Part shown: positions 23,637 to 34,101 of the stretch, in pieces
How the letters are laid out: each line of letters opens with the position of its first letter
Numbering within the stretch: position 1 is the stretch's first letter
DNA from: Lyophyllum atratum
Taxonomy: Eukaryota > Basidiomycota > Agaricomycetes > Agaricales > Lyophyllaceae
Length of the DNA stretch: 64,000 nt
NCBI GenBank assembly: GCA_014905825.1
Contig: JACGCN010000087.1
Span: forward strand, 1 to 64,000
Direction: 5' to 3'
Position numbers and translations under genes: made by a program
The notes under the pieces: generated by a model
The model's input: only the letters and a program-made list of their open reading frames with translations
The model's database searches: none
Told to the model about the DNA's origin: nothing

Positions 23637-26600
23637 TCAGCACTCAACGCGGGAGAGGCTCTCCAACTCTCCAAACAGGACCTCATCCAGTTGAACCTCC
23701 CGCAACATCAACATTTCCCAAGTCACATCTCGGTGACCACCAAGCAAGCCTGTGCCCCTTTCAGAGCTACTGTCGCCCACCTCTCCATACCCCATTCCGA
23801 AAGACATCGTCGGCACCGCTGACTTGGACGTGTCGAAACAATCTTCAGCATCATCTAGGACTTTCATGGCTTCGACAGCCCTTCTAGTACAGACGACAAA
23901 CCAGGCCCGTGAGTCATGGGTCATCAAGAACTTCTGAACCATCCTCAGCATGACTGTCTTGAAGCCCAAAGCGCGGTCTGCCTTCAGTTTTTGTTTGACT
24001 GCTGGTGGTGCGAGGAAAGCTATGGAGTAAATCGCCATTATGGTTTTCTCCAGATAGCTTAGCCACACATCCCGCGTCATCAATTGGAAGTCTGCATCAA
24101 CCACTGGGAGACGGTACACGAGCGCATGGAAGAGGCGCAGAAGCGATGCTTGGGTAATAGATTTGGAAAAGATCTGTCGGTTCGAATCCGCCTGACTCAA
24201 CCGGCTAAACACATCGAGAGCGACATCCGCGAGTACGGGCGGTTTGAGGCTTCCGTTGAGTGGAATCCCGGTAAGCTGGACGCAAGCCAAAGGTGAGATG
24301 GCCTCGATGGGGTCGATGAGGTAGGATGAGATAAGGTGGAAAGCTCGGATGGCCATTCTCAAGGTGATATGTGAAGAAGAAGTGGATAGCTGAATACCGC
24401 CAGCGATGTTGGTAAGGGTATATAGTATGTCTTTGCGCACGTGGACCAAATCACCGAGAGACAGGGCGGAGGAGGTTGGGGTGGGGGTGCCATCTTCACC
24501 ATGTGTCACAGCGCATAAGCGAAGCATCAGGTCGATAAGCCGCGGGTGACGGGATATAAATTCCAGGTTATCCGGAATAGTGGATAGATTGCGAATAATA
24601 TTCAATATGGCCAGAATGATGTTTCCTGGTCGCTGGCGAGGTCCAAGATTTGAGGCCTTTGAACCTTGATGATGTGAAAGTCCAGCAAATGGCTGACTTT
24701 GGGATTCGTACACGAGATTCATAAGTTCGCGATGCGTCACGATGGGTGAATCAGCGTGCAGAAGGTCAACCACCGTGTCCTGCGCGTCACCGAAGGCCTG
24801 CTCCTCCAGAAGGTCAAGCACCTCATCGAAAAGATCAGGCGATTGAAATACTGGGAACCCAGAACCTGGTGTTTGACCCCGCATCGTTGATAACAAGGTA
24901 AAAGTTGTCAAAGCATACGACAATTCTGTCGATAACCTCGAGCGAATGGACATGGTGAGCGCTTCGATGTCAACTGTGCCCCAGTCATTGATATCTCGTA
25001 TAGGACGTCGTTGCGGAAGGTTTCCCAACTCGGTTTCTAGAAGCTTCAAGTCTCGACCGCCATAGGTTTCCACCTCCCGAGCCAAAGGGACGTATTCAAT
25101 TTTCCGACGGGACGGTTGTTGGCGAGGTCGTGGTGGTGCTGGCATCGCTGTGAGCGCTTGTGGAGCTGTGCTGGACGTCGTGGCAGAACTCCGATCAACC
25201 GCCGTAGAGACAGCCGACTGGCACGGAAAGATTAGCACCAAAGCTAGGGATCAAAACTTTAAAGTGAACGCACAGGAGTACTTTCGGCTGGAGGCTCCGA
25301 CCCTGCACATGAACGATGAGAAGGAGATGTGACCAAGGCTTTGAGCACTCACCAGTTTTCTGCCTTGCTCGTTTCCCTTCCCGCTCTTCGTATTCCATCT
25401 TCCTTTTGATACCTTGCATTTCCTGGTCCAGGACATCAGCGTCGGACGTGAGACCATTAACCTGTCCATCATGGAGAAGACTTCCAGGTATGCTATTGGA
25501 AGCGCCGAGGGTTCCTTGGTTGGGTGCTGCAGACCCCGGTCGTTGAATCGGTATGAGCGACGTGGGAGGTTGAGAAAATGATGATCCGTTGACTGGTGGC
25601 ATTAATCCAGAAGCCAGATTCATCGACGTCATCGAGTGCCCCGATGGCGCTCGCTGCATCTGGCCTGGCTGTGAGCCGCCTGGAAGTCGATTGTGACCCA
25701 GGGAATCCACAGGCGTTTGTTGGCCGCCCTGCCGAGAGGCCAAAGCCTTCTTCTGTTGATCCTGGATGTTGTTTCTATACCATTGCTCGAAGGGCAATAA
25801 CATCGACATGTACAGTTGCACGATTGTTTGTGCAACAGAAATTGTGCCAACGTTGGGGAATGGTTGAGGGATCTCCTCCGGAAGGTTGAATTGCGCCAAT
25901 ACAGCACCCCAGCCATTGTTAGCCGTTACCTGGAGGATGGAATATGAGTATGGATAATTCGGCACAAGATAGATTGACATACTGCATGCCCTCCGCCACT
26001 CTGGAAAACCGAACCCCAGAGCATAAACAGGTTGATATCCTTTCCAGCAAGCCGCAGAAATCCTACTTCGGTCGATGGCTCCAAACTCTTCCACTTTGAC
26101 GTGTTCGGATCGTAGCTAGGGGTATGAACTCCTGTGAGTGTTGGCGGCAAAGGAGTGCCCATAGTGGTCATAACGTTGGCAAGGCCATTCAGGAAGCCTT
26201 GCTGGCGTTGTTTGAGAGTGGTATTGTTGGCTTGAGAAACAGCTCTTGTCGCTTGCTGGGACATTGGATCAAGGAAAGAGGAAGAGTTGGAAGTTGAGAG
26301 GTTGCTCGGCATCTGGAAAGTCGCGTGCTGAGTAGATGAGCCGGGCAAGGGATCATAGTTAGCAGCTGGATAATTGGGAGTATTAGTTCCTCCGAGGAAT
26401 GGTGCCGAATTTGTTCCGCTTGGATTGAGAAGAGGCGTGGGGCGACTGTTTGCTATTCTTGCTTGACTGGCAGCAGTGAGGGCGGCCATTTGCTTGGCAG
26501 CCTGGGTAGGATCCAGGTTGTTGAAATACGGGGATGGATCAAAGGTTGGATTGGGCGCCATGAAGGACGGCAGCCCCGGTGGTTGATGCTGTGGCCTGCC

Positions 26601-26684
26601 TGTACTGGGCTGTCCATTTTGGGGTCTGGCAGGGCAACCGACATGAGGCAGGACACTATGAGATGTATAGTCCACTTACACCAT
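23637..26684 (-). CDS. SWI1: SWI/SNF subunit SWI1 (ARID domain)
   Basis: Exons 26680..26684, 25983..26625, 25353..25929, 25274..25302 and 23637..25217 encode 944 residues. The ARID lies at about residues 138-240: LKQRQQGFLNGLANVM, KDINLFMLWGSVFQSGGGHA and NNGWGAVLAQFNLPEEIP. Gln/Pro/Ser-rich disordered stretches precede and follow it. The C-terminal 500 residues are an alpha-helical (armadillo-like) region typical of SWI1, with GNIILAILNIIRNLSTIPDN and RKDILYTLTNIAGGIQLS. The protein binds DNA with little sequence preference and holds SWI/SNF at chromatin. Exon 1 is only ATGGT, with a strong GTAAGT donor; a Met at the PSFMAPNP stretch would be the alternative start. A retroelement begins 212 bp upstream of the start codon. 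Confidence 0.88.
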
Positions 26685-26896
26685 AGTTGCTAGCGTGGTG
26701 TCGGCTGTGGCGTGGCTGGCAGCGGTCGGACGTCGAACTAGTGGGTCTGGTCGTCGGTCAACTTGCGTTTCACATCGCTTGCTAAATCTGGACATGTGCG
26801 CCCCGCTCAACCTTCCTTCAAGTGATAACATGAATTTTATCATTCATATTCTCTCGTTCTTACGGTTCACTCAATTAGTCGTTCTTCACGCAGGGG

Positions 26897-27818
26897 TTTA
26901 TCAGAACCAATCAAGAATGTCACGAAATACTAAGGTATTTCAGGTTTTGGGGGAAAGCATTTGGTCTTGTTGATTGAGACCAATTAGGCATTTTCGGTGA
27001 TCAACGCTGAATGCCGACGCTTTGAGCGCGAGCTTTGAATTCTCGACGTAAAAAGTCAAGCTATCCGTTTACGTAGCTCACACTGAGATAGGGATGGTGG
27101 GTGGGAAAGAAAATTTCCGGTTCAGACCACTTGGTGGGATGAGAGAGAAAAACTCAAGCTTAACTCACGTGCCGCTTGATTTTTCCTATTCTGTTATCGC
27201 TTACAAAGAACTATTTCTATTCACCGCTCGCAAGCTCACTTCGAATAGAACTGCAATCTTTGTAATGGCTTTATCAGAACCAATCAAGAATGTCACGAAA
27301 TACTAAGGTATTTCAGGTTTTGGGGGAAAGCATTTGGTCTTGTTGATTGAGACCAATTAGGCATTTTCGGTGATCAACGCTGAATGCCGACGCTTTGAGC
27401 GCGAGCTTTGAATTCTCGACGTAAAAAGTCAAGCTATCCGTTTACGTAGCTCACACTGAGATAGGGATGGTGGGTGGGAAAGAAAATTTCCGGTTCAGAC
27501 CACTTGGTGGGATGAGAGAGAAAAACTCAAGCTTAACTCACGTGCCGCTTGATTTTTCCTATTCTGTTATCGCTTACAAAGAACTATTTCTATTCACCGC
27601 TCGCAAGCTCACTTCGAATAGAACTGCAATCTTTGTAATGGCTTTATCAGAACCAATCAAGAATGTCACGAAATACTAAGGTATTTCAGGTTTTGGGGGA
27701 AAGCGTTTGGTCTTGTTGATTGAGACCAATTAGGCATTTTCGGTGATCAACGCTGAATGCCGACGCTTTGAGCGCGAGCTTTGAATTCTCGACGTAAAAA
27801 GTCAAGCTATCCCATAAA
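26897..27818 (+). repeat. Tandem 373-bp terminal units (left end)
   Basis: Unit starts (TTTATCAGAACC) are at 26897, 27270 and 27643, exactly 373 bp apart. The third copy is partial and ends near 27813 at AAGTCAAGCTATCC. Each unit has about 210 bp unique to the tandem array, then the 151-bp segment AAAGAAAATTTCC...GAACTGCAA that also stands alone at 34102..34252, then 13 bp. Copies 1 and 2 read GCATTTGG where copy 3 reads GCGTTTGG. Each complete unit repeats a meaningless 70-codon open frame. These are the B-A parts of split direct repeats. Confidence 0.85.
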
Positions 27819-29116
27819 GAGCTAAGCTCACAACAGCCTGACTTATTACAGAAAGGCTATCCCAAAACCGAGTGAAAGCTCACAGCAAAATCAATTAAAT
27901 AAAGATGAGACAGTAAATTAAAGAGAAGAAGTGCGTGAAGAACTAAGTCTATGAGACCTCTCGTAATGCGCCATTGTAGTAGTAACCAGACTAGCCCGAG
28001 CAGCGGAAAAGGAGTTGGTAATAAATAGAGGCAAAATGTCGTCAATCCTGCGCCAATAATCAAGGAAAGCGTCGGACTTCCAGCGCCCTTGAGTACGAAC
28101 AGTGTTAGGGTCAGTACCACGGAGCAAAAGCTCGGTAGCCCCACCAATACGGAAACCATGGCCGGCCATGCGAGGCATCCCGGCTGCCTCCCAAATAGGC
28201 TCACAACGACTCAAGAACCCGTCCCGAGTCATGGGCGCCCAACCAGCGGCGGTAACGAAAGAGAAAAATGGAGCGGTGGACGGAACGGCCGCATTGACAA
28301 GAAGATGGTGGCGCAATGCGGTGATGGGATCGGAAGGGTCGTCGACAGCGGTAATAATGATCTTCGCACCGTCGTTTTTAGTGGTCTTGGTCCATGGGAC
28401 CTGGAAAGAAGCGGAGGATACAGTGGTAGAAGTCTTGAAAGTGACGGGGGAAGAGCGAGAGACATGTTTCTCGGGATCGAAAGTACCTGCAAACAAATGA
28501 TAAGTCACCAAAGTGACGGCCGCACCAAATAGGGAAAGTACCTGGGGAAGGAATGACAAGTTCCCCAAGGCGGCAACAACACCAGAATGCGATGCACGCC
28601 ACAGCCCAAACCGCACAATCGAAAGTGTCGGTGAAATCGAGGCCCACAGCCAGCGCGTGCATATGTTCGATAGTAACAGGGGGTCGTTTGGCACGCTTGG
28701 AGGTATCCGGCACCAACTTCGCTATCCCTTGCCGAACCCCGCGCAAGAGACTACCCCCATTCCACACAGCGCCATTGACGTCATGCCAAAAATCCCGACC
28801 TCTCTAACAAGCTTCGTCATGGTTTCCCTCTGGGGGATTTCCCTCCGTTAACACACTCGTTTACCCCTCCGAACCACCCGTCTGCGGGTGAGCATCGTGA
28901 GGCTGTACTAAAATATTTGATTTCTGAGCGCGAGAAGGGTCGGATGTCTGGGCCCTATTCTCGCGACCAGCTCGAGAACATCGTTGGCGGGCCTTTCCGC
29001 TCTTCCCCGGTCCAGGTGGTGCTCAAAGATGGGAAGGTTCGCATGGCCATAAACCTTTCGTACAAGGGTAACGCAGGGTATTCAATCAATGATTTAATTG
29101 ATTCGGATGATTTCCC
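27105..29116 (+). repeat. Left arm of the 2012-bp inverted repeat
   Basis: Every position x here pairs with 59735-x in the right arm (30619..32630). Mirrored reading frames agree residue for residue over the whole arm, and even the single base that differs between the tandem units is mirrored, so the arms look identical or nearly so. The inner edge is at ATGATTTCCC, after which left continues GACGCG and right continues ATAGGAAAG. The outer edge is at GAAAGAAAATTT, where the left continues into the tandem unit and the right into the truncated second ORF. Confidence 0.9.
27918..28788 (-). CDS. Tyrosine recombinase of the retroelement, left copy (5' truncated)
   Basis: This is the exact mirror of the right-arm copy: exons about 28542..28788 and 27918..28486, with a 55-bp intron. 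It carries the same catalytic residues (CRLGEL Arg, HGFR His-Arg, DYWRR Tyr). Its 5' edge abuts the RT fragment head to head at a GACGTC near 28777-28782. The N-terminal part of the recombinase is missing or was never part of this copy, so independent function is doubtful. Confidence 0.75.
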
Positions 29117-30780
29117 GACGCGTTGGGGGGGCGCTTCTGAGATAGAAGAGATTGTGAGTGGTTTTCTTTCTATTCTTTTGTTCACTGCTACTTCTCTTTA
29201 TCGTTCCCTAGCCGGGGCGAGTGTTTCCCCACGCTTTACCACATTACCCTTTATTCATTACCTCTATATCCATTAACCTTTACCCTTTACCCTTTACCCT
29301 TTACCCTTTACCCTTTACCCTTTGCACTTTCTTTCTACTGTTACTTTCGCAGTCTATATCCATTGTCTCGACCTCTCCTCTGTCTAGCAGTTTCGCTCAT
29401 TATTTCTTCCAGTTGGCTACGGCTCCTCCGGGGACTCAGGCCGCCACTCTCGACGTCGATGCTGCGTTCCGCACCATTCCAGTATGGCCCCCTCACAAGG
29501 CGTACACGGTGGTGAGTTTTGACAGTTCCTTTTGGCTGGATCACGATTGCCCTTTTGGGTGTGCGTCTTCGGGTGGGAACCACGGAGAAGTGGCGGACGC
29601 CACTGTTGATATTTGGCATGCGATGGGGGTTGGGCCTGTGGTGAAATGGGTCGACGATTTCACGGTCTTCCGTTCTCCTTCCCTTACTGGCACCCTGTCC
29701 GGCGGTGGAGCTCAGCCTTTCCTTTATGCCTACGGTCTTGAGGATATTAAATCCTTCATCGCTTCTTTGCGAGTTCCGTGGCATACTACTAAGGGTCAGG
29801 ATTTTGGTCCGACCTTTGACTACGTTGGATTTCATTGGGACATTCCTCGTCGTGTTGTGGCGTTAACTGACAAGAAGCGTTCAAAATTCAAGGCTCGGGT
29901 CGACGACTTTCTCCGTCGTTATCACGCATCGCCTGCTCCTCTGTCGGACGCCATGACCTTGAACGGTTCCCTTTCCCACGTCGCCTTCGTCTACCCCCAC
30001 GGGCGTTCATACCTGTCCAATCTCTCCTCATGGATTTCCGAATTTCCTTCCCAATATCGTGCGGCGGCTCGTTATCCGTCGCGGTCGGTCCTCACCGATT
30101 TGAAGTGGTGGTCCCATGCATTGGAAGATGCATCATGGTCTCGCTCTTTGGCTCCTCGGGGACCGGTCGTCGATCTCGGGATTTGGGTGGATGCATCTAC
30201 GGAATGGGGTATTGGCCTTGTTTGGGGCAACGGTGCTGGTTGGGATGCGTGGAAGTTACATGAAGATTGGAAAGGGCCGGCTCGGAATATTGGCTGGTTG
30301 GAAGGGGTGGCAGTGGAACTGGCTGTCCGTCTTTTAGATCGTCGTGGCTATCACCACATCAACGTTCTCATGCGAAGTGATAATCAGGGAGTTATTGGAG
30401 CCTGGAAGCGCGGTCGGGGGCGCAATTTCGAAGTTAATCTTTCCATACGACGAGCCGAAGTCATCGCGCTCGAGAAGTCTATCTCCCTCACGTTCGAATA
30501 CGTTGAATCGGCCAATAACCTCGCGGATCCCATCTCACGCGGCCAGCTGGGACTCCGAACACGACGTCTGGCGGTTTCCTGTTCCCTTCCTCGGGAACTT
30601 ACTCCATATCTTTCCTATGGGAAATCATCCGAATCAATTAAATCATTGATTGAATACCCTGCGTTACCCTTGTACGAAAGGTTTATGGCCATGCGAACCT
30701 TCCCATCTTTGAGCACCACCTGGACCGGGGAAGAGCGGAAAGGCCCGCCAACGATGTTCTCGAGCTGGTCGCGAGAATAG
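28782..30780 (+). CDS. Reverse transcriptase / RNase H of the DIRS-like element (5' truncated)
   Basis: Coding parts are 28782..29153 and 29413..30780, joined over a 259-bp intron. RT features are KLRHGFPLG, VQVVLKDGKVRMAINLSY, TLDVDAAFRTIPVW with the first catalytic Asp, and a WVDDF box, the usual DIRS form of YxDD. RNase H follows: IWVDASTEWGIG, WLEGVAVELA, MRSDNQGVIGAW and the final Asp in NLADPISRG. The 5' end is broken: a stop lies just upstream of 28779 and about 100 residues expected between the second-ORF start and KLRHGF are absent. At the 3' end the frame runs past the family end (LPRELTPYLSY) into the inverted right arm and stops at 30780 after about 55 foreign residues. Confidence 0.85.
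29276..29334 (+). repeat. (CCCTTTA)n minisatellite inside the RT intron
   Basis: About seven perfect copies of a 7-bp unit, TACCCTT in phase, lie in the 259-bp intron (29154..29412) of the RT gene. A looser ACCCTTTA/ACCTTTA pattern precedes it. The array lies in the single-copy core between the palindrome arms. Confidence 0.85.
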
Positions 30781-30946
30781 GGCCCAGACATCCGACCCTT
30801 CTCGCGCTCAGAAATCAAATATTTTAGTACAGCCTCACGATGCTCACCCGCAGACGGGTGGTTCGGAGGGGTAAACGAGTGTGTTAACGGAGGGAAATCC
30901 CCCAGAGGGAAACCATGACGAAGCTTGTTAGAGAGGTCGGGATTTT

Positions 30947-31817
30947 TGGCATGACGTCAATGGCGCTGTGTGGAATGGGGGTAGTCTCTTGCGCGGGGTT
31001 CGGCAAGGGATAGCGAAGTTGGTGCCGGATACCTCCAAGCGTGCCAAACGACCCCCTGTTACTATCGAACATATGCACGCGCTGGCTGTGGGCCTCGATT
31101 TCACCGACACTTTCGATTGTGCGGTTTGGGCTGTGGCGTGCATCGCATTCTGGTGTTGTTGCCGCCTTGGGGAACTTGTCATTCCTTCCCCAGGTACTTT
31201 CCCTATTTGGTGCGGCCGTCACTTTGGTGACTTATCATTTGTTTGCAGGTACTTTCGATCCCGAGAAACATGTCTCTCGCTCTTCCCCCGTCACTTTCAA
31301 GACTTCTACCACTGTATCCTCCGCTTCTTTCCAGGTCCCATGGACCAAGACCACTAAAAACGACGGTGCGAAGATCATTATTACCGCTGTCGACGACCCT
31401 TCCGATCCCATCACCGCATTGCGCCACCATCTTCTTGTCAATGCGGCCGTTCCGTCCACCGCTCCATTTTTCTCTTTCGTTACCGCCGCTGGTTGGGCGC
31501 CCATGACTCGGGACGGGTTCTTGAGTCGTTGTGAGCCTATTTGGGAGGCAGCCGGGATGCCTCGCATGGCCGGCCATGGTTTCCGTATTGGTGGGGCTAC
31601 CGAGCTTTTGCTCCGTGGTACTGACCCTAACACTGTTCGTACTCAAGGGCGCTGGAAGTCCGACGCTTTCCTTGATTATTGGCGCAGGATTGACGACATT
31701 TTGCCTCTATTTATTACCAACTCCTTTTCCGCTGCTCGGGCTAGTCTGGTTACTACTACAATGGCGCATTACGAGAGGTCTCATAGACTTAGTTCTTCAC
31801 GCACTTCTTCTCTTTAA
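30947..31817 (+). CDS. Tyrosine recombinase of the retroelement, right copy
   Basis: Exons about 30947..31193 and 31249..31817 (55-bp intron with GTACTT and TTTGCAG ends) give about 270 residues. The core-binding part has KLVPDTSKRAKRPPVTIEHM. The catalytic domain has box I Arg in CCCRLGEL, box II His-x-x-Arg in HGFRIGGATELLLRG, and the nucleophile Tyr in LDYWRR. Such recombinases replace the integrase in DIRS elements. This copy is on the same strand as RT/RNase H and downstream of it, the expected order, but the two are separated by 330 bp of inverted RT sequence. The stop is followed by the terminal repeats. Confidence 0.85.
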
Positions 31818-31879
31818 TTTACTGTCTCATCTTTATTTAATTGATTTTGCTGTGAGCTTTCACTCGGTTTTGGGATAGC

Positions 31880-32630
31880 CTTTCTGTAATAAGTCAGGCT
31901 GTTGTGAGCTTAGCTCTTTATGGGATAGCTTGACTTTTTACGTCGAGAATTCAAAGCTCGCGCTCAAAGCGTCGGCATTCAGCGTTGATCACCGAAAATG
32001 CCTAATTGGTCTCAATCAACAAGACCAAACGCTTTCCCCCAAAACCTGAAATACCTTAGTATTTCGTGACATTCTTGATTGGTTCTGATAAAGCCATTAC
32101 AAAGATTGCAGTTCTATTCGAAGTGAGCTTGCGAGCGGTGAATAGAAATAGTTCTTTGTAAGCGATAACAGAATAGGAAAAATCAAGCGGCACGTGAGTT
32201 AAGCTTGAGTTTTTCTCTCTCATCCCACCAAGTGGTCTGAACCGGAAATTTTCTTTCCCACCCACCATCCCTATCTCAGTGTGAGCTACGTAAACGGATA
32301 GCTTGACTTTTTACGTCGAGAATTCAAAGCTCGCGCTCAAAGCGTCGGCATTCAGCGTTGATCACCGAAAATGCCTAATTGGTCTCAATCAACAAGACCA
32401 AATGCTTTCCCCCAAAACCTGAAATACCTTAGTATTTCGTGACATTCTTGATTGGTTCTGATAAAGCCATTACAAAGATTGCAGTTCTATTCGAAGTGAG
32501 CTTGCGAGCGGTGAATAGAAATAGTTCTTTGTAAGCGATAACAGAATAGGAAAAATCAAGCGGCACGTGAGTTAAGCTTGAGTTTTTCTCTCTCATCCCA
32601 CCAAGTGGTCTGAACCGGAAATTTTCTTTC
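31880..32630 (-). repeat. Tandem 373-bp terminal units (right arm)
   Basis: Two inverted copies of the 373-bp unit follow the right recombinase: one covering about 31927..32283, the next continuing to 32630, where it is cut by the junction with the second-ORF fragment. A small extra segment (31880-31921) with AGGCTGTTGTGAGC joins recombinase and repeats. Confidence 0.8.
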
Positions 32631-32998
32631 GGGTCATAAGGAGTAATGATGCGGTCCAGAACGGAAGTACGGACGTCGTACAGTGTGGTTGAAAGAGTGT
32701 CAGCTCCATCAATGAGAGGAGGATGAGACACAGACGCGACCGCACGCGAAGTGGGCCTTGGAGCCGCAGAGAGAGCAGGTGTGATACTCGATATGTCGGC
32801 CGCTGCAACGTCCGGAGCCACCGAGGTTCCAGGATACACAGACGGGTGCGTTGGACGCGACACTAGCGAGCCTGCGGTCCGCGGAGATTTTGACGATGAC
32901 CGGCTTCCCTTGCTCGGTATGATCGAAGGTACAGTCACTATACCGGTGCCCGAGTCGCCCACAGATGAGGCAGAGAGAGGATGCGACGGCGCCTCCAC
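32631..32998 (-). pseudogene. 5' fragment of the element's second ORF (RT polyprotein N-terminus)
   Basis: This frame starts at 32998 inside gag, overlaps it in another frame by about 290 bp, and encodes a Ser/Pro/Thr-rich leader ending SVLDRIITPYDP, a typical N-terminus of DIRS RT proteins in basidiomycetes. At 32630 it is cut by the end of the inverted repeat, which supplies unrelated residues. The part linking it to KLRHGF at 28800 is missing from the window. Confidence 0.65.
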
Positions 32999-34064
32999 TG
33001 CCTTTCGGAAAGGACTGCGATTTGGACGAGGAAGTAGAAGAATAGGGCTCGAAGCGAGGCTTGGACGGAGCAGTGCGCGCCGCGAGTTCGACGGAACGCT
33101 TCAGTGCCTGATACTCATCCTTGCGAACAGCGTCCTGCACCTGATGCCAGTGCTTGAAGTAGACTCGCTCGTCGAACTGGGTAGGGTAAGCCGCATATTC
33201 CCTGCGCTGTTCGATGTCGAAACGGAGGACCGTCGGGAAATTGTCCTTAAAGTCGTCGTGAGAAGTAATGAAGTCGAAGTGGAAATTCCACCTCTTGAGA
33301 ACGACCTCATCCGCACCGAGCTCTCCCAAAAACTCCTTGAAGTATTTCCATCCCTCCAACCAGTCCGCCGCGTCCATCGACTTCTCATCAGGAAAAGCGC
33401 CAGTCTTGAGGACCGAGACCTTGGCACCCGAAGACATTCGAATGGTCTCGTAGTCCAGCCCCTCGTCCATATGAATCCTCTTCAAGGATTTAGCAAGGAA
33501 AATGGTGAGAGGGATGTGTCGGTCATTGGTAGCGAGTATCTGTAGCGCGGGGTGGAATCCAAACTTCTTGGCGCCCGTCGATGAAAGAGCAGGCTTCTCG
33601 CGTGCAGCCGAAAATAGCCTAGGAACCGAGGCAGCGGCGATGGTCGAAGCAGACGGAGCCTTTTTGGAAGCGAGGGTTAAATCCGGGGTGTCCGTGGCTG
33701 TGATCACAGCGTCCACCGCCTTCCGTTGAGCGTCTGACAGTTGTTTGTAAGCCGCGAGAAATTGAATCAAATGCTCATCTCCTCCGTGCCCAGCTGAAAC
33801 TGGATCAGCTGGAGACGATGTAGGTATCTCCTCGTCGTCAGAGACGTTCTCCTCTCCCGCGTCCCGCCTGGCCTTGCGTGTATTGTTGCGAATGGCTATC
33901 GCCACGTCGGTGCCTGGATCTGAACCGCCGGTAGGCGAGCCATCAGAAGTTGATGCAGAAACCTGATTCGCGATGGTCCCTGGATGGGACGGATTTTGAT
34001 GGCCCGGCAGTGCGGGCGCAGGAATGCCGGTAGGAATGCCCGCAGATGGATTGGTAGAAACCAT
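32709..34064 (-). CDS. Gag-like protein of the DIRS-like element
   Basis: An uninterrupted frame of 451 residues. The N-terminal third is disordered and acidic; the middle is helical (FLAKSLKRIHMDEGLDYE, WNFHFDFITSHDDFKDNFP). A zinc knuckle CLICGRLGHRYSDC (C-x2-C-x4-H-x4-C) is followed by a second Cys/His cluster with CVSWNLGG and HTCSLCGSKAHFAC, the arrangement seen in fungal DIRS gag proteins. The start at 34064 is the first ATG after the 151-bp repeat. The frame is intact, so the gene could still be expressed. Confidence 0.8.
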   Translation of the reverse strand: MVSTNPSAGIPTGIPAPALPGHQNPSHPGTIANQVSASTSDGSPTGGSDPGTDVAIAIRNNTRKARRDAGEENVSDDEEIPTSSPADPVSAGHGGDEHLIQFLAAYKQLSDAQRKAVDAVITATDTPDLTLASKKAPSASTIAAASVPRLFSAAREKPALSSTGAKKFGFHPALQILATNDRHIPLTIFLAKSLKRIHMDEGLDYETIRMSSGAKVSVLKTGAFPDEKSMDAADWLEGWKYFKEFLGELGADEVVLKRWNFHFDFITSHDDFKDNFPTVLRFDIEQRREYAAYPTQFDERVYFKHWHQVQDAVRKDEYQALKRSVELAARTAPSKPRFEPYSSTSSSKSQSFPKGSGGAVASSLCLICGRLGHRYSDCTFDHTEQGKPVIVKISADRRLASVASNAPVCVSWNLGGSGRCSGRHIEYHTCSLCGSKAHFACGRVCVSSSSH

Positions 34065-34101
34065 AGTGTCGAAATGAAGAGTAGTCGAGAGGAGTGAATG
34101 C

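Larger units (their letters stand above)
30619..32630 (-). repeat. Right arm of the 2012-bp inverted repeat
   Basis: Reverse complement of 27105..29116. It starts with the inverted RT N-terminal fragment (30619..about 30949), then carries the forward tyrosine recombinase and the tandem terminal units. The core between the arms, 29117..30618, is 1502 bp. Confidence 0.9.

Noticed and set aside
27094..27679. Repeated 70-residue frames (27094..27306 and 27467..27679) as small genes
   Set aside because: They are the same part of consecutive 373-bp terminal units and have no start context, codon pattern or family features.
26897..27818. CRISPR-like array
   Set aside because: The repeat period is 373 bp with no unique spacers, and the sequence is eukaryotic.
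29276..29334. Internal telomere tract
   Set aside because: The unit is the 7-mer CCCTTTA, not the CCCTAA of most filamentous fungi, and it lies inside a spliceable intron of the RT gene.
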